DNA from: Acidobacteriota bacterium
GTDB taxonomy: Bacteria > Actinomycetota > Acidimicrobiia > Acidimicrobiales > Palsa-688
DNA: 51,493 nt
Reading direction: 5' to 3'
Assembly (NCBI GenBank): GCA_028876385.1
Contig: JAGWSF010000135.1
Span: forward strand, 1-51,493
Positions 40,945 through 48,109 of the stretch are shown here, piece by piece (position 1 is the stretch's first letter; each line of letters opens with the position of its first letter). Position numbers and translations under genes: made by a program. The notes under the pieces were generated by a model. It was not told the DNA's origin. It saw only the letters and a list, made by a program, of their open reading frames with translations, and searched no databases.

Positions 40945-42762
40945 GTGTCGGAGCGCAGCTTCCCGAACCCGTTCGAGGTGGAGCCGCCGGAGGGGGATAT
41001 AGAGGGGTGGGAGGAGCTCTACCCCTACTCGCTCACCTTCAGCGAGGCTCGCCGGAAATACGAGGAGAACCGGTTCTGGTTCCAGGACAGCATGCATTGG
41101 GGCTGGGCCATGACGCCGTGGGACTCCAGCCACCTGGAGTTCGCCATCGCCTCGCTAAGCCAGTTCAACAGCCGTCACTACCGGGTCCCGCCGGCCGACG
41201 GGATCGACTTCCGGGTCCTCTACGGGTACCCGTACTTCTCCCCGGTGACCATCGAAGACGGGGCCCGCATCGAGGCTCGCGCCCCCGAGTTCGTCGAGAG
41301 GGCGGGCTACTACTTCGCCAACTGGGACGAGCTCTACCAGAACTGGCTGGTGAAGGTCAAGGAGAACGTCGACGCCATCGCCGCGATCGAATTCTCCCCC
41401 CTGCCGGAGATAGAGGCCCTGGAGGTGGTCACGAGCGGTCGCGGCGTCGGCTCGGGCTGGGACATCCAGGAGCAGTACCACCGTTTCAAGGATCTGTGCC
41501 TGAAGACCTGGCAGCTGCACTTCGAGTTCCTCAACCTCGGCTACGCCGCCTACCTCGACTTCTTCGGGTTCTGCAAGCAGGCGTGGCCGACCATCCCCGA
41601 CCTGGCCATCGCCCGCATGGTCGCCGGTGTGGAAGTCGACCTCTTCAAGCCCAACGAGAAGCTGAAGGACCTGGCCCACCTGGCCGTGGAGCTCGACCTT
41701 GCCCGACTGTTCGACCGGCCCGACGACGTGGTCGGCATAGCCGAACAGCTTCAAAGTGACGCCGGCCGAAAGTGGCTGGAGGCGTGGGACGCGGCCGCCG
41801 ACCCGTGGTTCAACTTCAGCAACGGCACCGGGTTCTACTACTCCGACAAGACCTGGCGGGACTACCCGGAGATCCCGTACGCCTTCATCCGCGACTACAT
41901 CACCAAGATCGAGGCCGGCGAGGACATAACCCGGCCGATCGAGGCGATCCGGGCCGAACGCGACCGCATCGTCGAGGAGTACGGAGACCTGCTGCTCACC
42001 GAGGAGGACCGCGAGACCTTCCAGGCCAAGCTGGGCCTGGCCCGCACGGTGTTCCCCTACGTGGAGAACCACAACTTCTACATCGAGCACTGGACCATGT
42101 CGGTCACCTGGCGCAAGCTCCGGGAGCTCGGCGCCGTCCTGGCCAAGGAGGGCTTCCTCGACGACGCCGAGGATGTGGTGCTGATCCGTCGCGACGAGAT
42201 GGACGAGGCGCTCTGGGACCTCTACTCGGCTTGGGCGGTCAACGCCCCGGCGGCGGGCCCGACCTACTGGCCGCCCAAGCTGGCCCGTCGCAAGCGGATC
42301 GTCGAGGCCTTCCGGCAGTGGAAGGCGCCGCGGGCCCTCGGTATCCCGCCCGAAGTGGTGACCGAACCGTTCACCATCATGCTGTGGGGCATCACCTCCG
42401 ACTCGGTGCGCAACTGGCTCGGTACCGGTGAAGACGCCTCGGGTCTGACCGGGATGTCGGCGTCACCCGGGGTGGCCGAGGGGCCGGCCCGGCTGGTCTT
42501 CAGCGCCGAGGACATCGGCAGCGTGCAGGACGGCGAGATCCTGGTCGCTCCGATCACCGCCCCGAGCTGGGCGCCGGTGTTCCCCAAGATCCGAGCCTGC
42601 GTCACCGACATCGGCGGGATGATGAGCCACGCCGCCATCGTGTGCCGCGAGTACGCGGTGCCGGCGGTCACCGGCACGGCGTTCGCCACCTCGACCATCA
42701 AGACCGGTCAGATCATCAGAGTCGACGGTGTCGCCGGCACCGTCGAGATCCTGAGCGACTGA
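40945..42762 (+). CDS. PEP-utilising mobile-domain protein (phenylphosphate synthase alpha, PpsA-like)
   Basis: 605 residues from GTG 40945, with an AGGGGG site 7 bp upstream. The long N-terminal part ('YPYSLTFSEARRKYEENRFW', 'FYIEHWTMSVTWRKLRELG') resembles the alpha subunit of phenylphosphate synthase, which binds the phenol. The C-terminal mobile domain has 'GMSASPGVAEGPARLV' and the phospho-His signature 'GGMMSHAAIVCREYAVPAVTG' split as G-G-M-M-S-H562 onward. Size and order match the PpsB/PpsA pair. Together they would phosphorylate a hydroxylated aromatic at ATP cost. Confidence 0.87.
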   Translation: MSERSFPNPFEVEPPEGDIEGWEELYPYSLTFSEARRKYEENRFWFQDSMHWGWAMTPWDSSHLEFAIASLSQFNSRHYRVPPADGIDFRVLYGYPYFSPVTIEDGARIEARAPEFVERAGYYFANWDELYQNWLVKVKENVDAIAAIEFSPLPEIEALEVVTSGRGVGSGWDIQEQYHRFKDLCLKTWQLHFEFLNLGYAAYLDFFGFCKQAWPTIPDLAIARMVAGVEVDLFKPNEKLKDLAHLAVELDLARLFDRPDDVVGIAEQLQSDAGRKWLEAWDAAADPWFNFSNGTGFYYSDKTWRDYPEIPYAFIRDYITKIEAGEDITRPIEAIRAERDRIVEEYGDLLLTEEDRETFQAKLGLARTVFPYVENHNFYIEHWTMSVTWRKLRELGAVLAKEGFLDDAEDVVLIRRDEMDEALWDLYSAWAVNAPAAGPTYWPPKLARRKRIVEAFRQWKAPRALGIPPEVVTEPFTIMLWGITSDSVRNWLGTGEDASGLTGMSASPGVAEGPARLVFSAEDIGSVQDGEILVAPITAPSWAPVFPKIRACVTDIGGMMSHAAIVCREYAVPAVTGTAFATSTIKTGQIIRVDGVAGTVEILSD

Positions 42763-42799
42763 CCGCCCCGCGCCGCTACCGCCCCAAGGAGGAGCCGAT

Positions 42800-44059
42800 A
42801 TGGTCACGAAGGAACAGAACGAGGAGTTGACCCGGGTAGGCCCCGGTACGCCTATGGGTGCCCTCCTCCGCCACTACTGGTATCCGGTGTGCTTCGAGCG
42901 ACAGCTCGACGAGTTCCCGGTGAAGAAGGTCCGGCTGCTGGGCGAGAACTTCGCCGTCTTCAAGACACCGGAGGGCCAGTACGGGATCGTGGCCGAGCGT
43001 TGCCCTCATCGAGGGGCCTCGCTGGCCTACGGCATAGTCGAGGACGGCGGGCTGCGCTGCGGCTACCACGGTTGGCTCTTCGATCGTGAGGGGGCCTGCA
43101 CCGAGATCCTGGCCGAGCCGGACTCCTCGGCGCGCTTTCGGGCCGGCGTGTGCGTCAAAGCGGGGCGGGCTCAGGCTCTCGGCGGCCTGGTGTGGGCCTG
43201 GATCGGTGAAGGGTCGGCCCCCGAGTTGCCCCGCTACGAGGCCTACGTGATGGACGGGGTGCGCGACATCGGCCACACGGTGCTGCCGTGCAACTGGCTG
43301 CAGATCATGGAGAACTCGGTGGACCCCTATCACGTCGAGGCGCTGCACGGGAACTATTTCGAGTTCATCGCCCGGTGGAAGGGTTTCGAGATGCCCTCGG
43401 CGTTCAAGAACAAGCACGAGAAGGTCTCGTTCGACCCCTTCGAGCACGGGATCATCAAGCGGCGCCTGCTCGTCGGCCAGACCGAGGACAGCGACGACTG
43501 GAAGATCGGCCACCCTCTCGTGTTCCCCTACAAGATGTGGGTGGGGGGCAACGGGGTCTACCAGATGCAGATCCGGGTCCCGGTCGATGACACCACCACG
43601 TGGGTGATGTTCTACACCGTCCACGCCCCCGAGGGGGCTGCTCCCGCGGACCAGATGTACCCCGTGGACTACGAGATCGAATGGGTCGACTCGAACGGCG
43701 ATTACATCGTCGACTACATCGAGGGCCAGGACATCATGGCCTGGGTGACCCAGGGGGCGATCGCCGACCGCCCGGGCGAGCACCTGACCCGCAGCGACCT
43801 CGGGGTGGTCGCCCTGCGCAAGATGTTCCGCGACTCGATGACCGCGGTGGCCGAGGGACGGGACCCCGTCGCGGTGATACGACAACCGCACGAGGTCATC
43901 CCGCTGCCCCTCGAGCGGTCGAAGTTCGGGCGGGGCGCCGAGTTCGCCGTCCAGTGGATCGACCGGGGTTCGATGCGCTACAGCCCGCTCGCCGATGATC
44001 TGAAGAAGCTCCATGTCACCGCCGCGGCGGCGGTCGCCGCCGCGGCGGCCGACCAGTAA
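42800..44059 (+). CDS. Rieske non-heme iron aromatic oxygenase, alpha subunit
   Basis: 419 residues from ATG 42800 (AAGGAGG-like 'CAAGGAGG' at 42784-42791). The Rieske cluster has Cys68/His70 ('CPHRGASL') and Cys87/His90 ('CGYHGW'). The mononuclear iron site is 'ENSVDPYHVEALHG' with His178 and His183, and Asp311 in 'GQDIMAWVTQG'. This is the phthalate-dioxygenase-like, single-subunit type. It lies after the PpsA-like gene and before the hydratase gene. The Ala-rich C-terminus is probably disordered. Electrons may come from the Rieske ferredoxin at 35507-35998. Confidence 0.92.
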   Translation: MVTKEQNEELTRVGPGTPMGALLRHYWYPVCFERQLDEFPVKKVRLLGENFAVFKTPEGQYGIVAERCPHRGASLAYGIVEDGGLRCGYHGWLFDREGACTEILAEPDSSARFRAGVCVKAGRAQALGGLVWAWIGEGSAPELPRYEAYVMDGVRDIGHTVLPCNWLQIMENSVDPYHVEALHGNYFEFIARWKGFEMPSAFKNKHEKVSFDPFEHGIIKRRLLVGQTEDSDDWKIGHPLVFPYKMWVGGNGVYQMQIRVPVDDTTTWVMFYTVHAPEGAAPADQMYPVDYEIEWVDSNGDYIVDYIEGQDIMAWVTQGAIADRPGEHLTRSDLGVVALRKMFRDSMTAVAEGRDPVAVIRQPHEVIPLPLERSKFGRGAEFAVQWIDRGSMRYSPLADDLKKLHVTAAAAVAAAAADQ

Positions 44060-44069
44060 TGATTGACAG

Positions 44070-44849
44070 GTGACCGTCGATACCGAACGCTGGGCCCGCT
44101 ACCTGATCGATGCCGTCGACCAGCGCCGGGAGGTGGCGGCCATAACATCGCGGGTGGACGGATTCGGGGTGGGGGACGCCTACGAGGTCCAGAGGGAGGT
44201 GCTGGCGGCGCGCCTCGCGGCCGGCGACCGGGTGGCCGGGGCCAAGCTGGGCCTGACGTCGAAGGCCAAGCAGGAGCAGATGGGGGTCGACGAGCCGGCC
44301 TACGGGTGGCTGCTGGCGTCGTCGGTGCTCGGTGCCGGCGCCGAGCTGGACACCGCCGAGCTCATCCACCCCCGAGTGGAGCCCGAGTTCGTGTTCGTCA
44401 TGGGCGAGGACCTGGCCGGCGAGGACGTGACGGCCGACGACGTGCTCGACGCCACTGAGAGAGTGGCGGGGGGCATCGAGGTGATCGACTCGCGCTACGA
44501 GCGGTTCAAGTTCGCCCTCGCCGACGTCATCGCTGACAACACGTCGGCCGCCCGGGTGGTCGTCGGTCCCGACGGGATCGCACCACGGGAAGTCGACCTG
44601 GCCACCGTCACCTGCAGCTTCGAGATCGACGGGGTGGAAGTGGCCCGCGCCGACGGCTCGGCCCTGCTCGGCCAGCCGGCCCACTGTGTCGCCCTCCTGG
44701 TCCACCACCTCACCCGCCTCGGCGGCAAGCTGGAGGCGGGGTGGACGGTGCTCGCCGGGGCGCCCACCGACGCCCATGCCCTTCACCCCGGGTCGGTGGT
44801 CACGGCCCGCTACAGCCACTTCCCGGCGGTGGGTTTCCGGGCCGTCTGA
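44070..44849 (+). CDS. 2-oxopent-4-enoate hydratase / 4-oxalocrotonate decarboxylase family
   Basis: 259 residues from GTG 44070, 11 bp after the oxygenase stop. It has the family core: 'DAYEVQREV', 'VAGAKLGLTSKAKQEQMGVD', 'HPRVEPEFVFVMGEDLAG', 'EVIDSRYERFKFALADVIAD', 'NTSAARVVVG' and 'LEAGWTVLAGAPTDAHAL'. The metal-binding Glu residues of 'VEPEF' and 'GIEVIDSR' are present. It acts in the lower meta-cleavage pathway. It is the last gene of the dioxygenase operon; the aldolase and acylating dehydrogenase are not in the window. Confidence 0.9.
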   Translation: MTVDTERWARYLIDAVDQRREVAAITSRVDGFGVGDAYEVQREVLAARLAAGDRVAGAKLGLTSKAKQEQMGVDEPAYGWLLASSVLGAGAELDTAELIHPRVEPEFVFVMGEDLAGEDVTADDVLDATERVAGGIEVIDSRYERFKFALADVIADNTSAARVVVGPDGIAPREVDLATVTCSFEIDGVEVARADGSALLGQPAHCVALLVHHLTRLGGKLEAGWTVLAGAPTDAHALHPGSVVTARYSHFPAVGFRAV

Positions 44850-44927
44850 CCCACCCGTGCGTGAACGATCTCGTGCCGGGCATCGTCGATCGTCGCCCGC
44901 AGCGTGGTCGTGCCGAGAATCTCCGCT

Positions 44928-45173
44928 GATGCCCGATCCGAGATGTCGGCGGGGCGCGAGGCGGAGGCGTACGTGCGACCCGGCGACGTTGAGCAGCTCA
45001 TGGCCGATCATCTGATGGCGACAGTCAATCCCGCCAACGTGTGGCTGCACGTCGTGGACCGCCCGCTGGCGCGCCCGGCCCCGATCGGATTGGTGATCGC
45101 CGACCTCGCCGACCACGACCGTGCCCGTGAGGACGCCCGAGTCGAAGAGCTACTCAGGGTTGCCGGACGATGA
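44928..45173 (+). pseudogene. Truncated duplicate of the HTH (antitoxin-like) gene
   Basis: The last ~82 codons match the end of the intact 46002-46649 gene without a gap, but homology stops at about 44928, so the HTH and middle are missing. The short frame from GTG 44904 could still be translated. The stop overlaps the next start (ATGA), as in the intact copy. Confidence 0.7.
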
Positions 45174-45580
45174 CCGTGGTGCTCACCGGACTGACCGAAC
45201 GCCAACGGCAGAGCTGGAGCGGCTTGCTCGATGTGGCCGCCGACTTCCCCGACGGGTGGTGCCTGGTGGGCGGTCAGATGGTCCATCTGTATTGCCAAGA
45301 ACGCGGCTTATCACCCTCCCGGCCCACCAACGACGGTGACGTCGTCCTGGATGTGCGGGCGCAACCCAATGTGCTGCGGGACTTCACCGGCGCACTGGCC
45401 GCCGTTGGATTTACCTCCGCTGGAGTCAGTCCGGAAGGCCACCAGCACCGTTGGGTGCGGGACAAGGCGTCGATCGACGTGCTGATCCCCCGTGGCCTTG
45501 GCGGGGCTGCTGATTCGAAGAAGGGCATCACGGGCGGATCGACCTTGGCGACACCCGGAGCGCAGCAAGCGATCAACCGG
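44928..45580 (+). repeat. Left copy of a 653-bp direct duplication (partial TA-like module)
   Basis: It aligns with 46404-47056 at a constant offset of 1476 bases with no insertion or deletion, spanning the antitoxin-like end and toxin-like start. Confidence 0.85.
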
Positions 45581-45601
45581 CCGGGGCGATGGCCAGGCTG
45601 A
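45170..45601 (+). pseudogene. Truncated duplicate of the nucleotidyltransferase-like (toxin-like) gene
   Basis: The first ~137 codons match the intact 46646-47440 gene with about 18 substitutions and no gap. After ~45580 the sequence changes and the frame ends at 45601, losing about 120 C-terminal residues. It keeps 'LVGGQMVHLYCQERGLSPSR' and the T-x-D-x-D-like 'TNDGDVVLD'. It is a decayed copy or a short variant. Confidence 0.7.
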
Positions 45602-45721
45602 GCGGGATCATCGCAGCACCGGGGACAGTCAGCCTCTCGGTGGCCACTCCGGCCGTCTACTCGATGCTGTGGTCAGAGTGCCGCTTCGATGGTAGCGGTG
45701 TCGTCTGACCTGCGGTTTTTC

Positions 45722-45770
45722 TGGTGGAGGCGATGGGAATCGAACCCACGAACCTCTTGCATGCCATGCA
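45722..45770 (-). other. tRNA-Ala/tmRNA-like 3' end, possible attachment-site remnant
   Basis: Read on the minus strand, the segment ends with a T-arm 'GTGGGTTCGATTCCCAT', acceptor strand 'CGCCTCC', discriminator A and encoded CCA. Position 70 is T, as in alanine-type acceptors (G3-U70). It starts at a TGCATG-G-CATGCA palindrome whose 'ATGGCAT' could be a GGC anticodon loop, but the 5' anticodon strand, D-arm and 5' acceptor are missing. Such 3' ends are left by integrative elements. The surrounding 400-bp gene-free stretch 45602-46001 holds nothing else recognisable. Confidence 0.55.
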
Positions 45771-46001
45771 CTTTCCTACCTACCGGTCCGTCACGACGAG
45801 TCCCTCTTTATGTGAATAAGTCCAGGTCAGAGCCCTGCGACGTGTTGGTGGGTACCGGTTGATGCCATCGAATCCCTCTGCGTTAGGCACCCACTTAGGC
45901 ACCCCAGACCAACCTCGGTTCGCGCGGAGCCGTTGCATCCCCCCGCCTCCTCCGGGCAGTTGGTCCGACCACAAGTCTTCCGATTACGGTAGAGTTGTGT
46001 C

Positions 46002-46649
46002 ATGGAGGTCGGCGTCAAGGAGGTTGCCGCCCAGCTTGGGGTGTCCGAGCGGCGGGTTCGCCAGCTCATAGATGCCGGTGATCTTCCGGCGCGCCGGGTG
46101 GCGGGGCGTCTGCTCGTCGACGAGGCCGGTATCCCGAGGTCGCGCCCGGTGGCTCGTCCGATGTCTCCGCGGATCGCGTGGGCGTTCATCGCCCTGCTCT
46201 CCAGTGAGCCCGTTGCGGGCATCTCAGATCGCGAGCGTGCCCGGTTGGAGGCGAAGCACCGGGCCTTGCTCGCCTCTCCTAGGCCCGCGGTGTTACTGCG
46301 TTCCTGGCTCCGAAGCCGTGCACAGCTGCTCCGCCTAGCTGTCTCACCGTCGGAGGTGGACGGACTGTTACAGGACCCGAGGCTCGTCCCCTCAGGGATC
46401 AGCGATGCCCGATCCGAGATGTCGGCCGGGCGCGAGGCGGAGGCTTACGTGCGACCTGGCGACCTAGAGCAGCTCATGGCCGACCACCTGATGGCAGCAG
46501 TCAATCCCGCCAACGTGTGGCTGCACGTAATCGACCGACCGCTGGCGCGGCCGGCCCCCCTCGGCTTGGTTATCGCCGACCTCGCCGACCACGACCGAGC
46601 TCGTGAGGATGCCCGGGTCGAGGAGCTTCTACGGGTTGCCAGACGATGA
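46002..46649 (+). CDS. HTH (excisionase/MerR-like) protein, candidate antitoxin
   Basis: 215 residues from ATG 46002. Residues ~5-45 form an excisionase-type helix-turn-helix ('VKEVAAQLGVSERRVRQLID', then G-D-L-P-A-R-R-V-A-G-R-L). The middle is Arg/Leu-rich and helical. The C-terminal ~75 residues ('REAEAYVRPGDLEQLMADHL', 'VWLHVIDRPLARPAPLG') are the part kept in the truncated duplicate. The stop overlaps the next gene (ATGA), typical of toxin-antitoxin operons. The DNA-binding first gene would autoregulate. An antitoxin role is inferred from order and partner type. Confidence 0.75.
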   Translation: MEVGVKEVAAQLGVSERRVRQLIDAGDLPARRVAGRLLVDEAGIPRSRPVARPMSPRIAWAFIALLSSEPVAGISDRERARLEAKHRALLASPRPAVLLRSWLRSRAQLLRLAVSPSEVDGLLQDPRLVPSGISDARSEMSAGREAEAYVRPGDLEQLMADHLMAAVNPANVWLHVIDRPLARPAPLGLVIADLADHDRAREDARVEELLRVARR

Positions 46650-47056
46650 CGGTGGTACTCACCGGACTGACGGAACGCCAACGGCAGAGCTGGCTCGGCT
46701 TGCTCGATGTCGCCGCCGACTTCCCCGACGGGTGGTGTCTTGTGGGCGGTCAGATGGTCCATCTGTACTGCCAGGAACGCCGGTTGTCGCCCTCCCGTCC
46801 CACCAACGACGGTGACGTCGTACTCGATGCGCGAGCACAGCCCAACGTGCTAGGCGATTTCACCGGGTCGCTAGCGAGCGTGGGCTTCACCTCTGCTGGG
46901 GTGTCTACCGATGGCCATCAGCATCGGTGGGTCAGGGACAAGGCGACCATCGACGTGCTGATACCCCAGAGCCTCGGACGGACCGCTGCCTCCAGAAAGG
47001 GGGTAACCGGTGGAACCACTCTGGCCACGCCCGGCGCCCAGCAGGCGATCAGCCGA
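46404..47056 (+). repeat. Right copy of the 653-bp direct duplication
   Basis: Part of the intact module, matching 44928-45580 throughout. Substitutions are spread over the block, so the duplication is not recent. Confidence 0.85.
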
Positions 47057-47440
47057 TCCGAGCCGGTGAGTGTACAAGTCGATGACAGGGTCGGAACCAT
47101 CCGGCGCCCGAACATGCTCGGCGCACTCGTCGCCAAGGCAGCCGCGTTCTCCATCCCAAGCGACCCGGGGAAGGAGCGTCATCTCACGGACTTCGCCACG
47201 CTGGCGGCGACGGCTCGGGGAGCTGTCCAAATCGGCGAGCAACTGAGAGCCCGGGACCGCCACTACCTGATCCCCATGCTCACGGCGCTAGACGACTCTC
47301 GTCGACTGTGGGCGTCCATCGATGGCGCCGAGCGCGGCGTGGTCGCTCTGGCGGCAATCACGGCAACCAAGTCCAAGCGGACCGTCTCCGCCCCTCAGTC
47401 ACCGACTGCAGCGCCAGAGCCACCAGCTCCCGATCTATAG
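46646..47440 (+). CDS. Nucleotidyltransferase-like protein, candidate toxin (AbiEii-like)
   Basis: 264 residues from ATG 46646 (ATGA overlap). The N-terminal half has a minimal nucleotidyltransferase pattern: 'WCLVGGQMVHLYCQERRLSP' (G-G at the phosphate loop) and 'PTNDGDVVLDAR' with spaced Asp residues, then 'ATIDVLIP'. The C-terminal half is helical ('MLGALVAKAAAFSI', K-E-R-H-L-T-D-F-A-T-L), as in AbiEii/GSU-type proteins. Those toxins transfer nucleotides to tRNA or other targets. The tail is Ser/Pro-rich. A second, truncated copy lies upstream. Toxicity is inferred. Confidence 0.75.
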   Translation: MTVVLTGLTERQRQSWLGLLDVAADFPDGWCLVGGQMVHLYCQERRLSPSRPTNDGDVVLDARAQPNVLGDFTGSLASVGFTSAGVSTDGHQHRWVRDKATIDVLIPQSLGRTAASRKGVTGGTTLATPGAQQAISRSEPVSVQVDDRVGTIRRPNMLGALVAKAAAFSIPSDPGKERHLTDFATLAATARGAVQIGEQLRARDRHYLIPMLTALDDSRRLWASIDGAERGVVALAAITATKSKRTVSAPQSPTAAPEPPAPDL

Positions 47441-47721
47441 CAAGTATCGAACCCCTGCCCAGCACCCCTCGGGTGGTGTTTGGTGCTTGCTGGAGTTGCT
47501 GCGCTCCACCGGCACTTGTCTGTAGAGGCTCGGGGGCACCTGTGCCCGCTGAACCTCGACACCCTGTCTGGCCAGAAGTTCCCGACCGGTCGACGCCATT
47601 CGCCCCGGCCTCTCGCAGTAACAATCCGAAGGGGCTGCTGGTGTCGATTGGGGGGCGCCGGCCGGCTGCTCATGTCCTTCGCTGTGACAGTACCCGTGGG
47701 GCTGCTGCTTCATCCGCCGCC

Positions 47722-48036
47722 TTACCGTGGGCGGCGGAACGGTGCCAGGTACCCAATGCTGGCGACGATGAACGGGACCAGGTAGTTGGTGGCGATCCGT
47801 AGGCCGGTGACGGCGCTGAAGCGTCCTGATGTGATCACTGATCCTTGGTTGACGGCCGAGAGGATGGTGCCGACGACGGCTGCGACTCGTATGGCGGTGC
47901 GTGCTGTGTAGCCCTTGGTGATGAGGACGCAGCATTCCCACGCTGTACACCACGCGGGGGGAGTCGAAGAACGTCCGAGCGGTCTATCAGGTGATTCGTC
48001 GGCATCCACGTAAATCTCCGTTCTGCCTGGGATCAT
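47722..48036 (-). CDS. nrtS: NrtS-like nitrate/nitrite transporter (small membrane protein)
   Basis: 104 residues from ATG 48036; GTG 48009 with a good ACGGAG site would give 95. Two membrane helices are visible: 'AIRVAAVVGTILSAVNQG' and 'IATNYLVPFIVASIGYLA'. The pattern A-x-x-V-x-x-V-V-G-T-I-L-x-x-x-N-Q-G and 'YLVPF' matches NrtS proteins, which act as small nitrate/nitrite channels. It is downstream of the GH15 gene on the same strand. The preceding 281 bp (47441-47721) contain no supported gene. Confidence 0.7.
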   Translation of the reverse strand: MIPGRTEIYVDADESPDRPLGRSSTPPAWCTAWECCVLITKGYTARTAIRVAAVVGTILSAVNQGSVITSGRFSAVTGLRIATNYLVPFIVASIGYLAPFRRPR

Positions 48037-48109
48037 TGCCTTCGGTCGGGTTTCCCGGTTCTCGTACAGCGGACAGCTTTCGTAAGGTGGACCGCGGCTT
48101 GGTCCGTAT

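Noticed and set aside
45722..45950. Full tmRNA gene on the minus strand, using GGAGGCG at 45944-45950 as 5' acceptor
   Set aside because: The acceptor would pair with CGCCTCC, but it gives A-T rather than G-U at pair 3-70, the length (229) is short, and no tag frame or conserved D-loop region follows the 5' end. Only the 3' end is supported.
47435..47953. 172-codon minus-strand frame after the toxin-like gene
   Set aside because: It is rich in His, Arg and Gln with no domain, overlaps the NrtS-like gene in another frame, and has no start signal.
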